From positions 3,427,776-3,491,775 of the forward strand of contig NZ_CP025746.1 of NCBI RefSeq assembly GCF_004015185.1: a stretch of DNA of 64,000 bases. Reading direction: 5' to 3'. The notes under the pieces are model-generated. The model was not told where the DNA came from. It made no database searches and saw only the letters and a list, made by a program, of their open reading frames with translations. This document shows positions 8,603 to 17,517 of the stretch, piece after piece (position 1 is the stretch's first letter; every line of letters begins with the position of its first letter). The translations under genes and the position numbers were made by a program. This DNA is from Clostridium manihotivorum (GTDB lineage: Bacteria > Bacillota > Clostridia > Clostridiales > Clostridiaceae).

Positions 8603-11602
8603 TCATAAAATATCGTCAAAATAAGCAACAATATCTTTTTTACTTTTTCCAAGGTTTATCTCTTTATCTGCTATAAATATATGTACTCCATGAATTAAAC
8701 TTATATGGACATCGTATTGTAGATTTCTCTTCTCATACTCCTCTTTAAAGAAGACATTAACGAACTCCTCTACTTTTCCAGGATCATCAAGCTTGATTGA
8801 AGTTTTGCATTCCTTCAGATCATTTTTTATGGTTTCTTTGACTTCCTTCATTATCTTGTATAGGTTAATTTGCTTCCATCTCTGAGTTCTTCTCTTCAAG
8901 TCCTTGAATATTTCATCGTCATCCTTTCTTATTATAGGAACTCCATGAAGCTGCTTTTCAAGCTTTCTTACAGTAGAGTTAGTACTGTCAAACTTGCTCA
9001 TAATAAAAAGTGCTCCATAATCATACTCAGTTCTTATAATTCTTCCATAAATTTGTTTTAAATCTATGGATACGATTGGAAAGTTAATGTTTGCGTATGC
9101 CTGCCAATAGCTTTTTCCTTTTTCAATACTATTTTCAACTAATGATTTGTAGAAAGGTTCTTTACTATTAATGTTAGGTACCTTATCTAAGATCACCGTA
9201 GTCATAGAATCTCCAGGTATATCTATACCTTCAAAGTATCCTTTAGAACCTAGAAGGATATACCTATTATCTCTTGACTTAAGCTTTACTATATCTTTCT
9301 TACCTTCCACCAGTCTTATGCCTAAGGAAGAAAATGAATCTAAACTTTCGTTTTTAAAAGCCTCTAATCTTTTTCTGCTGGTGAATAGTATTATGATATT
9401 CCCTTCTATGTTATGAAGTAGCTTCAGAACAAAGTTTTTCATTTCTTCAGCAAAAGAACCTATGTCGTTTGGATCTATATTTTCTATAGCATACACCGCA
9501 CTCTTTCCTTTATAATCAAAAACCGGATTAATAGGAGGGACCTCAACTATTTCTTTATTTTGAGACTTAGCTATGTTTATACCTAAGGAGTTTTTCAAAT
9601 TGTTGTATCCATTGTCTGTACTTAAAGTGGCTGAAATAAAAAGACAACTTTTTGCTCCATTGAGTATCTTATCATAAAAATCACCAGATACATCTAAAGG
9701 AATACTACAAATTCTCCACCAATTTAGGTTCTTATCAACTTCAAAATAAAAGCAATAATCTTCTTTATTCTGTAAGATAATATCTTCAATTAACCTAATA
9801 TAATTGCCTATTACTTCAACCTTTTCAGTTAAAACCTTAAGTCTCTTATCCTTTTCAAGTGCTTTTATTTCTTTTAAAACCGAGGCGCATTTATCTAAAT
9901 ATAAATTAAGTGACGATACATCTTCTTTTAAGAAGGTCAAGGCTTTAACTATATGCTCAGTGTTAGGATTACTCTTTTTAAGATGTTCCTTAATATTATA
10001 ATCTTTACTAATGCCTGAGTGATTTATATAGTTCTCAAAAGCAGTTTTGACATTAAAAATTTGAGTAATACACTGGTGGATATCCGCTTCAATCTCCTTT
10101 AGTGGCAGATTCTTATCTTTTGCTCTTAAGGATAAGTAGTAAAGATAGCCTGTTTTTTCTTTACTATTATATATTTCTTTTAAAAATTTCTCGAACTCGT
10201 AAGAAATAAGTGAACTTTCAAAAGCGTCATAGGCCTCTTGTGTAAGGTTATGGGCCTCATCAATTATTATGTTTTCAAGTGGAGCTACATTTTGATAAGG
10301 CCACTTTAATAATAATGAATGATTGACCACCACCAGTTTTGACTCCCTTAGAGCCTCTACTTTAGATGCATAGTAGCATCTTTCTCTATAACTGCAACTC
10401 TCTATATCACAAAGCTCTGCATCACAAAAGCATTGTTCTAAAAGGTTATTAAGCTTTAGTTTTTCTTTAATACCGTAGTTTATGTCTTCAATGTCTCCTA
10501 AGCCTTTTTCAGTTATAAGTCTCTTTAGATATATATAACCAAGGAGAGTATTAATATCCGTAGGATAGTCTATATCTTCGAATCTATCAAAACACAAGTA
10601 ATTACTTTTACCCTTTATCAAATCATAGCTTACATCATCTTTTAGGTTAAGCGACTTTAAAAGGTTCGGTATATCTTTATCTACCAATTGACTTTGTAAG
10701 CTTTTAGTATTAGTTGATATAATCACTTTTTCATTATTTAAATAGGAATATATAGTAGCAGGTAGAAGATAAGCCAAACTTTTTCCAAGACCTGTAGGGG
10801 CTTCCATGATTGTGAATTTACTATTTTGTAAACCCTCTCTAATAAACTTAGAAGCATCCCTTTGCTGAGGTCTCAGTTTATAGCCTCTCCCATTTCTAGT
10901 CCATATCTCTTTATTGTCAAATAACTTTTCATAATCCTTTAGTGCAAATACAGGATATGCTTTTTGCTTTGTCTCATTATTAGGTTCTATATAAGAATTA
11001 TCTATAAAGTACTTAACATAATCCATATTAATGTTAGTCAAAAATCTATACCATTTCCAGTGCTCTAGCTCTACAATAGTCATTGGCAAAGTAAAACCAC
11101 TTTCTAGATAAAACGTGCTTATAACCATATTAAGAACTTTAATAGTATCTTCTGAATCGCTTAGTCCTCTATGTTTCTCTTCTATTGATCCTTTTAAAAA
11201 CCTATTAATCAAATACTGAAGATTAAACTCTTGCAGCTCTGGAAACAGAATTGCAACTAGTTCTAAGGAATCTAAGAATTCATTATCAATGTCCAAAAAG
11301 CTTTGTTCAAAAGCAGCATTATGGCATATAATAGGCATATCTTCTATAAAAGCTTTTAATTCTCTCATAACTACATCTAACTGTGGAGCTTTGTCTAATT
11401 CAGCTTGAGTCATATCCTTACAGAGATCCAATATATTAAGAGGAACAGTCCTATTAGGATTTACCAAGGAACTAAACCTGGTTATATCATTATTCTTTAT
11501 CTTTACAGCACCAATTTCTATGATAGTGTCCCTTTCAGGATCTATACCTGTAGTTTCAATATCTAAAAATATTACGTTATTTAATATACTATAAGGTTCC
11601 AT
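8603..11602 (-). CDS. dinG: DinG-family helicase fused to a DnaQ-like 3'-5' exonuclease
   Basis: 999 aa, an XPD-like DNA helicase of DNA repair with an N-terminal exonuclease, as usual in Firmicutes. Exonuclease motifs: DIETTG (D14, E16), HNAAFE (94-99, with Glu where Asp is usual) and H144-x4-D149. Helicase motifs: Walker A APTGLGKS (268-275), iron-sulfur candidates C337, C391/C393, C398, C403 and C409, DEAH (448-451), SATL, and QIYGRIIRT near the end. The start ATG is preceded by TGGAGAG. It stands alone, with a family D hairpin about 50 nt upstream of the start. Confidence 0.92.
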   Translation of the reverse strand: MEPYSILNNVIFLDIETTGIDPERDTIIEIGAVKIKNNDITRFSSLVNPNRTVPLNILDLCKDMTQAELDKAPQLDVVMRELKAFIEDMPIICHNAAFEQSFLDIDNEFLDSLELVAILFPELQEFNLQYLINRFLKGSIEEKHRGLSDSEDTIKVLNMVISTFYLESGFTLPMTIVELEHWKWYRFLTNINMDYVKYFIDNSYIEPNNETKQKAYPVFALKDYEKLFDNKEIWTRNGRGYKLRPQQRDASKFIREGLQNSKFTIMEAPTGLGKSLAYLLPATIYSYLNNEKVIISTNTKSLQSQLVDKDIPNLLKSLNLKDDVSYDLIKGKSNYLCFDRFEDIDYPTDINTLLGYIYLKRLITEKGLGDIEDINYGIKEKLKLNNLLEQCFCDAELCDIESCSYRERCYYASKVEALRESKLVVVNHSLLLKWPYQNVAPLENIIIDEAHNLTQEAYDAFESSLISYEFEKFLKEIYNSKEKTGYLYYLSLRAKDKNLPLKEIEADIHQCITQIFNVKTAFENYINHSGISKDYNIKEHLKKSNPNTEHIVKALTFLKEDVSSLNLYLDKCASVLKEIKALEKDKRLKVLTEKVEVIGNYIRLIEDIILQNKEDYCFYFEVDKNLNWWRICSIPLDVSGDFYDKILNGAKSCLFISATLSTDNGYNNLKNSLGINIAKSQNKEIVEVPPINPVFDYKGKSAVYAIENIDPNDIGSFAEEMKNFVLKLLHNIEGNIIILFTSRKRLEAFKNESLDSFSSLGIRLVEGKKDIVKLKSRDNRYILLGSKGYFEGIDIPGDSMTTVILDKVPNINSKEPFYKSLVENSIEKGKSYWQAYANINFPIVSIDLKQIYGRIIRTEYDYGALFIMSKFDSTNSTVRKLEKQLHGVPIIRKDDDEIFKDLKRRTQRWKQINLYKIMKEVKETIKNDLKECKTSIKLDDPGKVEEFVNVFFKEEYEKRNLQYDVHISLIHGVHIFIADKEINLGKSKKDIVAYFDDIL

Positions 11603-11650
11603 ATTTTCTCTCCAGTGCTCTAAATTAAAACTATCAAATTAATTTTATGT

Positions 11651-11700
11651 AGATGTATCACTTCATAATAAATTTAAATATTCTGATTGAGATGATACAT
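11651..11700 (-). repeat. Family D hairpin upstream of dinG
   Basis: The arms are ATGTATCACTTC (11653-11664) and GAGATGATACAT (11689-11700), with 24 nt between them. It is one of four similar sequences in leader regions (12656, 22640, 28626), all with the core reading GTACATCTA on the minus strand or close to it. Confidence 0.5.
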
Positions 11701-11768
11701 ATTTAAAAACTATTTAATTATAACTTGAAGCTAGATATGAAACAAGTGAATTTTTGGTGAGTTGCCTT

Positions 11769-11868
11769 TATAGTAAAAATCAAAACTTATTAACCTATTA
11801 AAGCTTTCAATATGTTGTCTCCTGCAAGATTTTCCTAATAATACATTCATAAAGGCATATGCGCAAAA
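11769..11868 (-). repeat. Family A repeat, decayed minus-strand copy
   Basis: Read on the minus strand it begins at the T-tract of the nitroreductase terminator, then GCGCATATGCCTTTA and AGGAAAATCTTGCAGG, matching block 1 of family A at 40920-40980. A weaker match to block 2 follows. It confirms that the left end of family A abuts a terminator T-tract. Confidence 0.6.
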
Positions 11869-11902
11869 AAATTCGCTAAATAATATATATTTAGCGAATT
11901 TT
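11863..11902 (-). terminator. Terminator after the nitroreductase gene
   Basis: AATTCGCTAAATA pairs with TATTTAGCGAATT. On the minus strand a seven-T tract follows and runs straight into the family A copy. Confidence 0.82.
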
Positions 11903-11910
11903 CTACATTG

Positions 11911-12630
11911 TTATTTAGTAAACTTACCTGGGTTTCCAAATTCAAAGTTACCTTTAGAAGCCAAAGAAAAATGAGCTTTAGCTATACCAAGGTCTACAAG
12001 ATCAAACACATAGGTATCTTCTATAGATGCAGTTACTGTATTATTGGAATAGTTAAACTTAACCTTCTGAGTGTTCATAGCTGAAGGTGCCTTTTGTACT
12101 GCCTTTATACCTTCAACAAACCAATTGGGAACTTCGCCGTCTGCTGAGTAAAACTCTTGAACTTCCTTTGTTTTACGATGAGATAATTTATATATAAGCT
12201 TTTCCTTAATAGTTTTGTCTTCTTTTACATTACCAACAGGTATAACACAAACTAAAGCTTCATCTTCCTTTACAGTGACTATTGGTGTTTTTTTGTCAAA
12301 AGTACCACCTACCCAGCATGTTCCAAGATCCAATTTAGTAGCTTCTAACACTAATAGCTCACCATAATAACCAAGTTTTTCTCTTAAGTTAGGATCATCT
12401 GCTTTTCCTACTAGGGCAAATAAAGCTTTCACTCCAGAAAACATTCCATAGCTTTTACTTAAGCCATTAAAGGCTTCACTTCCATCTTCTATAAACTGTA
12501 TAGAAATGTTTCCTTGCTTATTATATTCAGCTATAAACCTTTCTAAAGTATCAACCTTATCTTTAGATATTGGGGTAGATAAGTAACTTCTTCTAGATAT
12601 TCTTTTATCAATTGCTTGCAAATTATCCAT
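11911..12630 (-). CDS. Nitroreductase-family flavoprotein
   Basis: 239 aa. The N-terminal signature ISRRSYLSTPISKDKV is typical of FMN-dependent nitroreductases, and GELLVLEATKLDLGTCWVGG is the family's core helix and cofactor loop. The length and the duplicated-fold C-terminal half fit the TM1586-like branch. The substrate is unknown. A strong AGGAG precedes the start. It is monocistronic, with terminator at 11863-11902 and a family D hairpin about 26 nt upstream of the start. Confidence 0.82.
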   Translation of the reverse strand: MDNLQAIDKRISRRSYLSTPISKDKVDTLERFIAEYNKQGNISIQFIEDGSEAFNGLSKSYGMFSGVKALFALVGKADDPNLREKLGYYGELLVLEATKLDLGTCWVGGTFDKKTPIVTVKEDEALVCVIPVGNVKEDKTIKEKLIYKLSHRKTKEVQEFYSADGEVPNWFVEGIKAVQKAPSAMNTQKVKFNYSNNTVTASIEDTYVFDLVDLGIAKAHFSLASKGNFEFGNPGKFTK

Positions 12631-12655
12631 TTTACACTCCTATTAATTCATATAA

Positions 12656-12708
12656 AGATGTACCAGTTCTATTTGAAAACATAGATTTTAATATGAAGTG
12701 GTACTTCT
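12656..12708 (-). repeat. Family D hairpin upstream of the nitroreductase gene
   Basis: AGATGTACCAGTTC (12656-12669) and GAAGTGGTACTTCT (12695-12708) pair at 12 of 14 positions. It lies within about 80 nt of the start codon, in the leader. Confidence 0.55.
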
Positions 12709-12892
12709 CTATTTATATTTTATTTACAATAAGTCATTGTATGCAATTTTACATGAGTTTTATTCAAGTTACTGCATTAATTATATGTTTCAAAGGTTAT
12801 TCCTTCAATACATCTGAATAAAACTTATATAAATTAAATTGCAAACAATTAATCATATAACTGAATTATAGTTGTATATACAAGTTTAGTCA

Positions 12893-12926
12893 ACTAGGGA
12901 TTTATTCGTGCAAAAAAATCCCTAGT
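12893..12926 (-). terminator. Candidate terminator of the MarR-ABC exporter operon
   Basis: Perfect 11-bp inverted repeat ACTAGGGATTT/AAATCCCTAGT with a 12-nt loop, about 110 nt beyond the stop at 13036. There is no clean T-tract beyond the stem, so the terminator call is moderate. Confidence 0.45.
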
Positions 12927-13035
12927 ACCGGAGAGCTTCGAAAAATAATGATTCAAGTTCTTCTATTATATTTCTTTACATCTCTTCTATTAACCTATAT
13001 GAGTATGCTTTTACTTAATGAAACTATTTGCTAAG

Positions 13036-14955
13036 TTATGACAGTTCAAATGCTCCTGTATATAGCTGATAGTACTTACCTTTTTGTTCAATTAGATCCT
13101 CATGACTTCCTCTTTCAATGATTCTACCTTGCTCTAACACCATGATAACATCTGAATTCTTAACCGTAGAAAGTCTATGGGCAATTACGAATACTGTTCT
13201 ACCTTCCATAAGCTTATCCATACCCTCTTGAACAATAGCTTCAGTTCTAGTATCAATGCTCGAGGTTGCCTCATCAAGTATTAACACTGGAGGATCAGCA
13301 ATAGCTGCTCTAGCTATAGTAAGTAACTGTCTTTGCCCTTGAGATAGACTTCCACCGTCACCTGTAAGTACAGTGTCATAACCGTTAGGTAAATGCTTAA
13401 TAAATCCATGAGCATTGGCTAGCTTTGCAGCAGCATAAACTTCTTCATCTGTGGCATCTAACTTTCCATATCTAATATTGTCAGCTACTGTTCCAGTAAA
13501 TAAATGGGCATCTTGAAGAACTACGCCTAGTGATCTTCTCAGATCGCCCTTTCTAATCTTATTTACATTTATTCCATCATATCTTATTTTTCCATCTTGG
13601 ATATCATAGAATCTATTAATTAAATTGGTTATTGTTGTTTTTCCGGCACCAGTTGCACCAACAAAGGCTATCTTCTGACCTGGTTTAGCGTAAAGCTTTA
13701 TGTTATGAAGTATTATCTTTTCATCACTATATCCAAAATCTACGTCATCAAATATAACTTCACCAAGCAATTGTGTATACTCTAAAGTACCATCAGAATG
13801 AGGGTGTTTCCAAGCCCACATACCAGTAGGATTCTTACATTCTTGTATACTACCAGCCTTATCTTTCTCTACATTGACAAGGGATACATAACCTTCATCC
13901 ACTTCTTTTTCTTCATCTAAAAGATTGAATATACGCTCAGCTCCTGCCAAAGCCATAATTACAAAATTGAACTGCTGAGCCATTTGACTTGTGGTCTGAC
14001 TAAGACTTCTTGTCAGCTGTAAAAAGGAAGCCAATCCACCTAAGGTTAGTCCACCAAAAGAGCTAATTGCTAGGATTGCACCGAAAATAGCTATAAGTAC
14101 ATAGCTTATATAGCCGATGTTGCCCATGATTGGCATTAGAACATTAGCATACTTGTTAGCGTTATTAGCACTATTAAAAAGCATATCATTTAATTTATCG
14201 AAATCATTTTTAGCTTCTTCCTCATGACAAAAAACTTTTACTACCTTTTGGCCTTCCATCATCTCTTCTATATATCCATTAACAGCTCCTAAATCCTTCT
14301 GTTGAAGACCAAAATACTTTCCGCTTTTTGCCCCAATTATCTTTGTAGCATAGACTATTGCTATTATAGTTAGTATTTCAATAAAGGTAAGTGGTATGCT
14401 TATAAATATCATAGAAAAAAATATGCTTACAACAGTGATAAAAGCTGATAAAAGTTGAGGAATACCTTGACTTATCATTTGTCTTAAGGCATCTGTATCA
14501 TTTGTGTATAAGCTCATAATATCTCCATGAGCATGGGTATCAAAAAACTTTATAGGCAAAGTTTCCATATGGGTAAACATATCATCCCTAAGCTTTTTTA
14601 GTGATCCCTGAGATATAATAATCATCATACGGCTATATGCGTAAGTTGATAAAACACCTATACCATAAATTGCAGCCATTGTGGTAATTGCTTTTAGCAA
14701 TGGTACAAAATTTCTTTCTGAACTTTTAAGTAATGGAGCGATGTAATCATCAATTAAGTTTCTCAAGAATAAGGTTCCAACAACATTTGAAATGGAACTC
14801 ATTATAATTGCTATGGTTACTAAGGAAAATAATAATTTATATTCCTTAAGAACATAAACTAATAATCTCTTTAGAGTTTTTAGAGAAATTCCTTTTCTTT
14901 TATTTTTCATAGTAGTGCTGCTAGTATTTTTGCTTTCATTATTATTTTGACTCAA
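13036..14955 (-). CDS. ABC exporter half-transporter with consensus ATPase site
   Basis: 639 aa, six membrane segments followed by an ATPase. Walker A GATGAGKTT, signature LSQGQ and Walker B VLILDEATSSID carry the catalytic Glu. An extra segment between the two domains (about 365-405) contains WAWKHPHSDG. It starts at TTG (14955) with AAAGGAG upstream and overlaps the end of its partner, so the two are translationally coupled. With the partner it should form a heterodimer of the BmrCD/TM287-288 type, exporting drugs, lipids or peptides. MarR control suggests drug export. Confidence 0.88.
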   Translation of the reverse strand: MSQNNNESKNTSSTTMKNKRKGISLKTLKRLLVYVLKEYKLLFSLVTIAIIMSSISNVVGTLFLRNLIDDYIAPLLKSSERNFVPLLKAITTMAAIYGIGVLSTYAYSRMMIIISQGSLKKLRDDMFTHMETLPIKFFDTHAHGDIMSLYTNDTDALRQMISQGIPQLLSAFITVVSIFFSMIFISIPLTFIEILTIIAIVYATKIIGAKSGKYFGLQQKDLGAVNGYIEEMMEGQKVVKVFCHEEEAKNDFDKLNDMLFNSANNANKYANVLMPIMGNIGYISYVLIAIFGAILAISSFGGLTLGGLASFLQLTRSLSQTTSQMAQQFNFVIMALAGAERIFNLLDEEKEVDEGYVSLVNVEKDKAGSIQECKNPTGMWAWKHPHSDGTLEYTQLLGEVIFDDVDFGYSDEKIILHNIKLYAKPGQKIAFVGATGAGKTTITNLINRFYDIQDGKIRYDGINVNKIRKGDLRRSLGVVLQDAHLFTGTVADNIRYGKLDATDEEVYAAAKLANAHGFIKHLPNGYDTVLTGDGGSLSQGQRQLLTIARAAIADPPVLILDEATSSIDTRTEAIVQEGMDKLMEGRTVFVIAHRLSTVKNSDVIMVLEQGRIIERGSHEDLIEQKGKYYQLYTGAFELS

Positions 14956-16681
14956 CGGTTTCAGCTCCTTTCACTTGAGATTCATATACTTCACGGTATA
15001 TGTTGTTTGATAAAAGCAACTCTTCATGAGTTCCCATACCGTCTATTTTTCCATCATTAAGTACAATTATCTTATCAGCTTCTTGTATTGAAGAAATTCT
15101 CTGAGCAATAATTATTTTTGTGGTATTAGGTATGGTTTCTTTAAATGCTTTTCTTATAAGTGCATCAGTTTTAGTGTCAACAGCACTAGTGGAGTCATCT
15201 AAAATAAGTATCTTAGGTTTCTTTAATAAGGCCCTTGCAATACATAGCCTTTGCTTTTGTCCACCTGAAACATTTGTACCACCTTGTTCAATGAAGGTAT
15301 CATATTTATTAGGTAGAGTTTCTATAAATTCCTCTGCTTGTGCTTGTCTGCAGGCTTCTATCACTTCTTCCTCTGTAGCATTCTTATTTCCCCATCTCAA
15401 ATTTTCCTTTATAGTACCAGAAAAAAGCACGTTTTTCTGAAGCACCATTGAAACCTTGTCTCTTAAAGTCTCTATATCATAGTTTCTTACATCAACTCCA
15501 CCAACCAAAACATTCCCTTCTGTTACATCATAAAGTCTTGGAATAAGCTGAACTAATGTTGATTTAGCACTACCGGTTCCACCTATTATACCTATGGTCT
15601 CACCAGAATTAATAGAAAGATTTATGTTTTCTAACACTAAATTATTAGTATCATTGTTGTAACTAAAGCTAACGTTATTGAAAGCTATTGATCCATCTTT
15701 AACTTCGTAAGTAGGGCTTTCACAGTTTGTTAGATCACTTTTCTCTTCTAAAACTTCTAATATTCTTTCTGCAGAAGACTTAGACATTATAACCATAACG
15801 AAAACCATAGATATTATCATAAGACTCATTAATATATTGGTGGTATAGGTAAATAAGCTCATAAGCTCACCTGTAGTCATAGACTTAGAAACTATCATCT
15901 TTGCACCAAGCCAAGAAAGCAGGAGAATACATGCATATACTGAAAACTGCATGGCAGGGGCGTTAAGTATAATAACCTTTTCTGCTCTCATAAAATACTT
16001 GTATAAAGTTTCTGATGCCTTATAAAATTTACTTACCTCATGCTCTTCTCTCACATAGGCTTTCACTGCACGTATACCAGTTAAATTCTCTTGAACACTA
16101 GCATTTAAGGCATCATACTTTTTAAATACCTGTAAAAAATAAGGATGTGCTTTCGTCATAATAAAGTATAATAAGATTCCTAAAAAAACTATGGCTCCTA
16201 AGAATATTAAGGAAAGCTTAGAGTTGATATAAAAGCACATAAACATAGCTGAAATAAGCATAATTGGCGCTCTAGCGAACATTCTTATTACCATCTGATA
16301 TGCATTTTGTACATTAGTCACATCTGTGGTTAACCTAGTAACTAAACCTGCAGTAGAATACTTGTCTATATTGGAAAATGAATAATCCTGAATGTTGTAA
16401 TACATTGCTTTTCTCAAATTCCTTGCAAAACCTGTAGAAGCACTGGCTCCATATTTTCCTGATAAGAAGCCAAAGGTAAGCGCTAAGAAGGACGCTATTA
16501 TCATTACTGTCCCAATAACACAAACATAGCTTATATCTCCTTTTCCAATTCCCTTATCTATTATCCAAGACATAAGTAATGGAATAATTACTTCCATAGC
16601 AACCTCTAAGGTTACAAAGAGAGGCGTTAAGATAGAGTCTTTTTTAAATTCGCCTACATAACTAACTAATTTTTTTATCAT
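14942..16681 (-). CDS. ABC exporter half-transporter with degenerate ATPase site
   Basis: About 579 aa, six membrane segments plus ATPase. Walker B reads ILILDDSTSAVD, with Asp in place of the catalytic Glu, and Walker A reads GGTGSAKST, with Ala for the usual Gly. These are the hallmarks of the non-catalytic half of a heterodimeric exporter, complementing the consensus half that follows. The start is taken as the ATG at 16681, 7 nt after AGGAGG; an ATG two codons earlier is too close to that site. A palindrome identical in half-sites to the marR operator lies 17 nt upstream. Confidence 0.88.
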   Translation of the reverse strand: MIKKLVSYVGEFKKDSILTPLFVTLEVAMEVIIPLLMSWIIDKGIGKGDISYVCVIGTVMIIASFLALTFGFLSGKYGASASTGFARNLRKAMYYNIQDYSFSNIDKYSTAGLVTRLTTDVTNVQNAYQMVIRMFARAPIMLISAMFMCFYINSKLSLIFLGAIVFLGILLYFIMTKAHPYFLQVFKKYDALNASVQENLTGIRAVKAYVREEHEVSKFYKASETLYKYFMRAEKVIILNAPAMQFSVYACILLLSWLGAKMIVSKSMTTGELMSLFTYTTNILMSLMIISMVFVMVIMSKSSAERILEVLEEKSDLTNCESPTYEVKDGSIAFNNVSFSYNNDTNNLVLENINLSINSGETIGIIGGTGSAKSTLVQLIPRLYDVTEGNVLVGGVDVRNYDIETLRDKVSMVLQKNVLFSGTIKENLRWGNKNATEEEVIEACRQAQAEEFIETLPNKYDTFIEQGGTNVSGGQKQRLCIARALLKKPKILILDDSTSAVDTKTDALIRKAFKETIPNTTKIIIAQRISSIQEADKIIVLNDGKIDGMGTHEELLLSNNIYREVYESQVKGAETVESK

Positions 16682-16697
16682 GTTCATCCCTCCTATT

Positions 16698-16711
16698 GTT
16701 AGATTTCTAAC
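16698..16711. promoter_or_regulatory. MarR operator upstream of the ABC exporter genes
   Basis: GTTAG-ATTT-CTAAC, with the same half-sites as 17231-17244 and the same following bases TATTATT. It lies between marR and the exporter genes, just before the ribosome site. Confidence 0.68.
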
Positions 16712-16778
16712 TATTATTATAAAAAAAAGCTACAATAGCTTTTTCTATTATTTATGTAATTATATTTATTGTCTAAAT

Positions 16779-17210
16779 TTAGTCTGCAATTTTATCTGAT
16801 AATCGGTTTAATAACTTAATTAATATTTCAGCCTCGTCATCATCTAACTGATCAATTAAAGACTGCTCAAATTTAAGAATAAAATTATAAACATTTTCTT
16901 GAATCTCTAATCCCTTCTCAGTAAGAATTATCTTTTTAAGTCTAGCATCTTCTGCTACACTTACTCTTTTTATGTATCCATCCTTCTCCATCAACTGCAA
17001 AATACTAGTTACCGATGACCTTCTTATGTTTAATTCTTCTTCTATATCCTTCTGAAAAATATCCCTGTTTTTTGACTCATGATATAGAAAACCAAGTATT
17101 CTTCCCTGAGTTCCTGTTATACCAAATTTTGAAGCCTCACTACCTATTCTTCTATTAATTCTGTTTGCAAAAATAGTAACAATTCTTCCTATATGTGCAT
17201 CTCTATCCAT
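16779..17210 (-). CDS. MarR-family repressor of the ABC exporter
   Basis: 143 aa winged helix of the MarR family, with RRSSVTSILQLMEKDGYIKR as recognition and wing region. It probably represses itself and the two exporter genes, since the same palindrome flanks both starts. AGGAG precedes the ATG. The ligand is unknown. A short hairpin with eight Ts (16724-16745) separates it from the exporter genes and may reduce readthrough. Confidence 0.87.
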   Translation of the reverse strand: MDRDAHIGRIVTIFANRINRRIGSEASKFGITGTQGRILGFLYHESKNRDIFQKDIEEELNIRRSSVTSILQLMEKDGYIKRVSVAEDARLKKIILTEKGLEIQENVYNFILKFEQSLIDQLDDDEAEILIKLLNRLSDKIAD

Positions 17211-17230
17211 AATAATTCTCCTAAAGTTTT

Positions 17231-17244
17231 GTTAGGTATCTAAC
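17231..17244. promoter_or_regulatory. MarR operator upstream of marR
   Basis: GTTAG-GTAT-CTAAC, immediately downstream of the predicted -10 (17253-17258). A repressor bound here would block its own transcription. Confidence 0.7.
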
Positions 17245-17252
17245 TATTATTT

Positions 17253-17281
17253 AGTATAGATTCCTTTTATATAATTGTCAA
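17253..17281 (-). promoter_or_regulatory. Promoter of the marR-ABC operon
   Basis: TTGACA (17276-17281) and TATACT (17253-17258) on the minus strand, 17 nt apart. Confidence 0.75.
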
Positions 17282-17460
17282 TATTATAAGTATTTATTGC
17301 CTACTTAAGGATTGCTAGAATTTATTTGATACATAACTGTATAGTTATATATTTTTATTATTAATTCAATTTAACAATAATCTAAAAACTTGTATTTATA
17401 ACATCTCAATATCTAACTAACTTCATGGAATAATAGGTAATTAAAACTAACCATTTCCTT

Positions 17461-17484
17461 ATATGATACAATAAGGTATCATAT
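17461..17484. promoter_or_regulatory. Palindromic operator candidate before the secreted hydrolase
   Basis: Perfect 9-bp inverted repeat ATATGATAC-N6-GTATCATAT, about 33 nt upstream of the hydrolase start and upstream of its AGGAGG. It has no T-tract, so an operator is more likely than a terminator. Confidence 0.5.
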
Positions 17485-17517
17485 ATGCTGTATATTTAAT
17501 TAATAGGAGGTTTTAAA

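Noticed and set aside
12612-12821. 69-codon plus-strand open frame next to the nitroreductase start
   Set aside because: No ribosome site. It overlaps the nitroreductase start and the family D hairpin, with random-looking hydrophobic composition.
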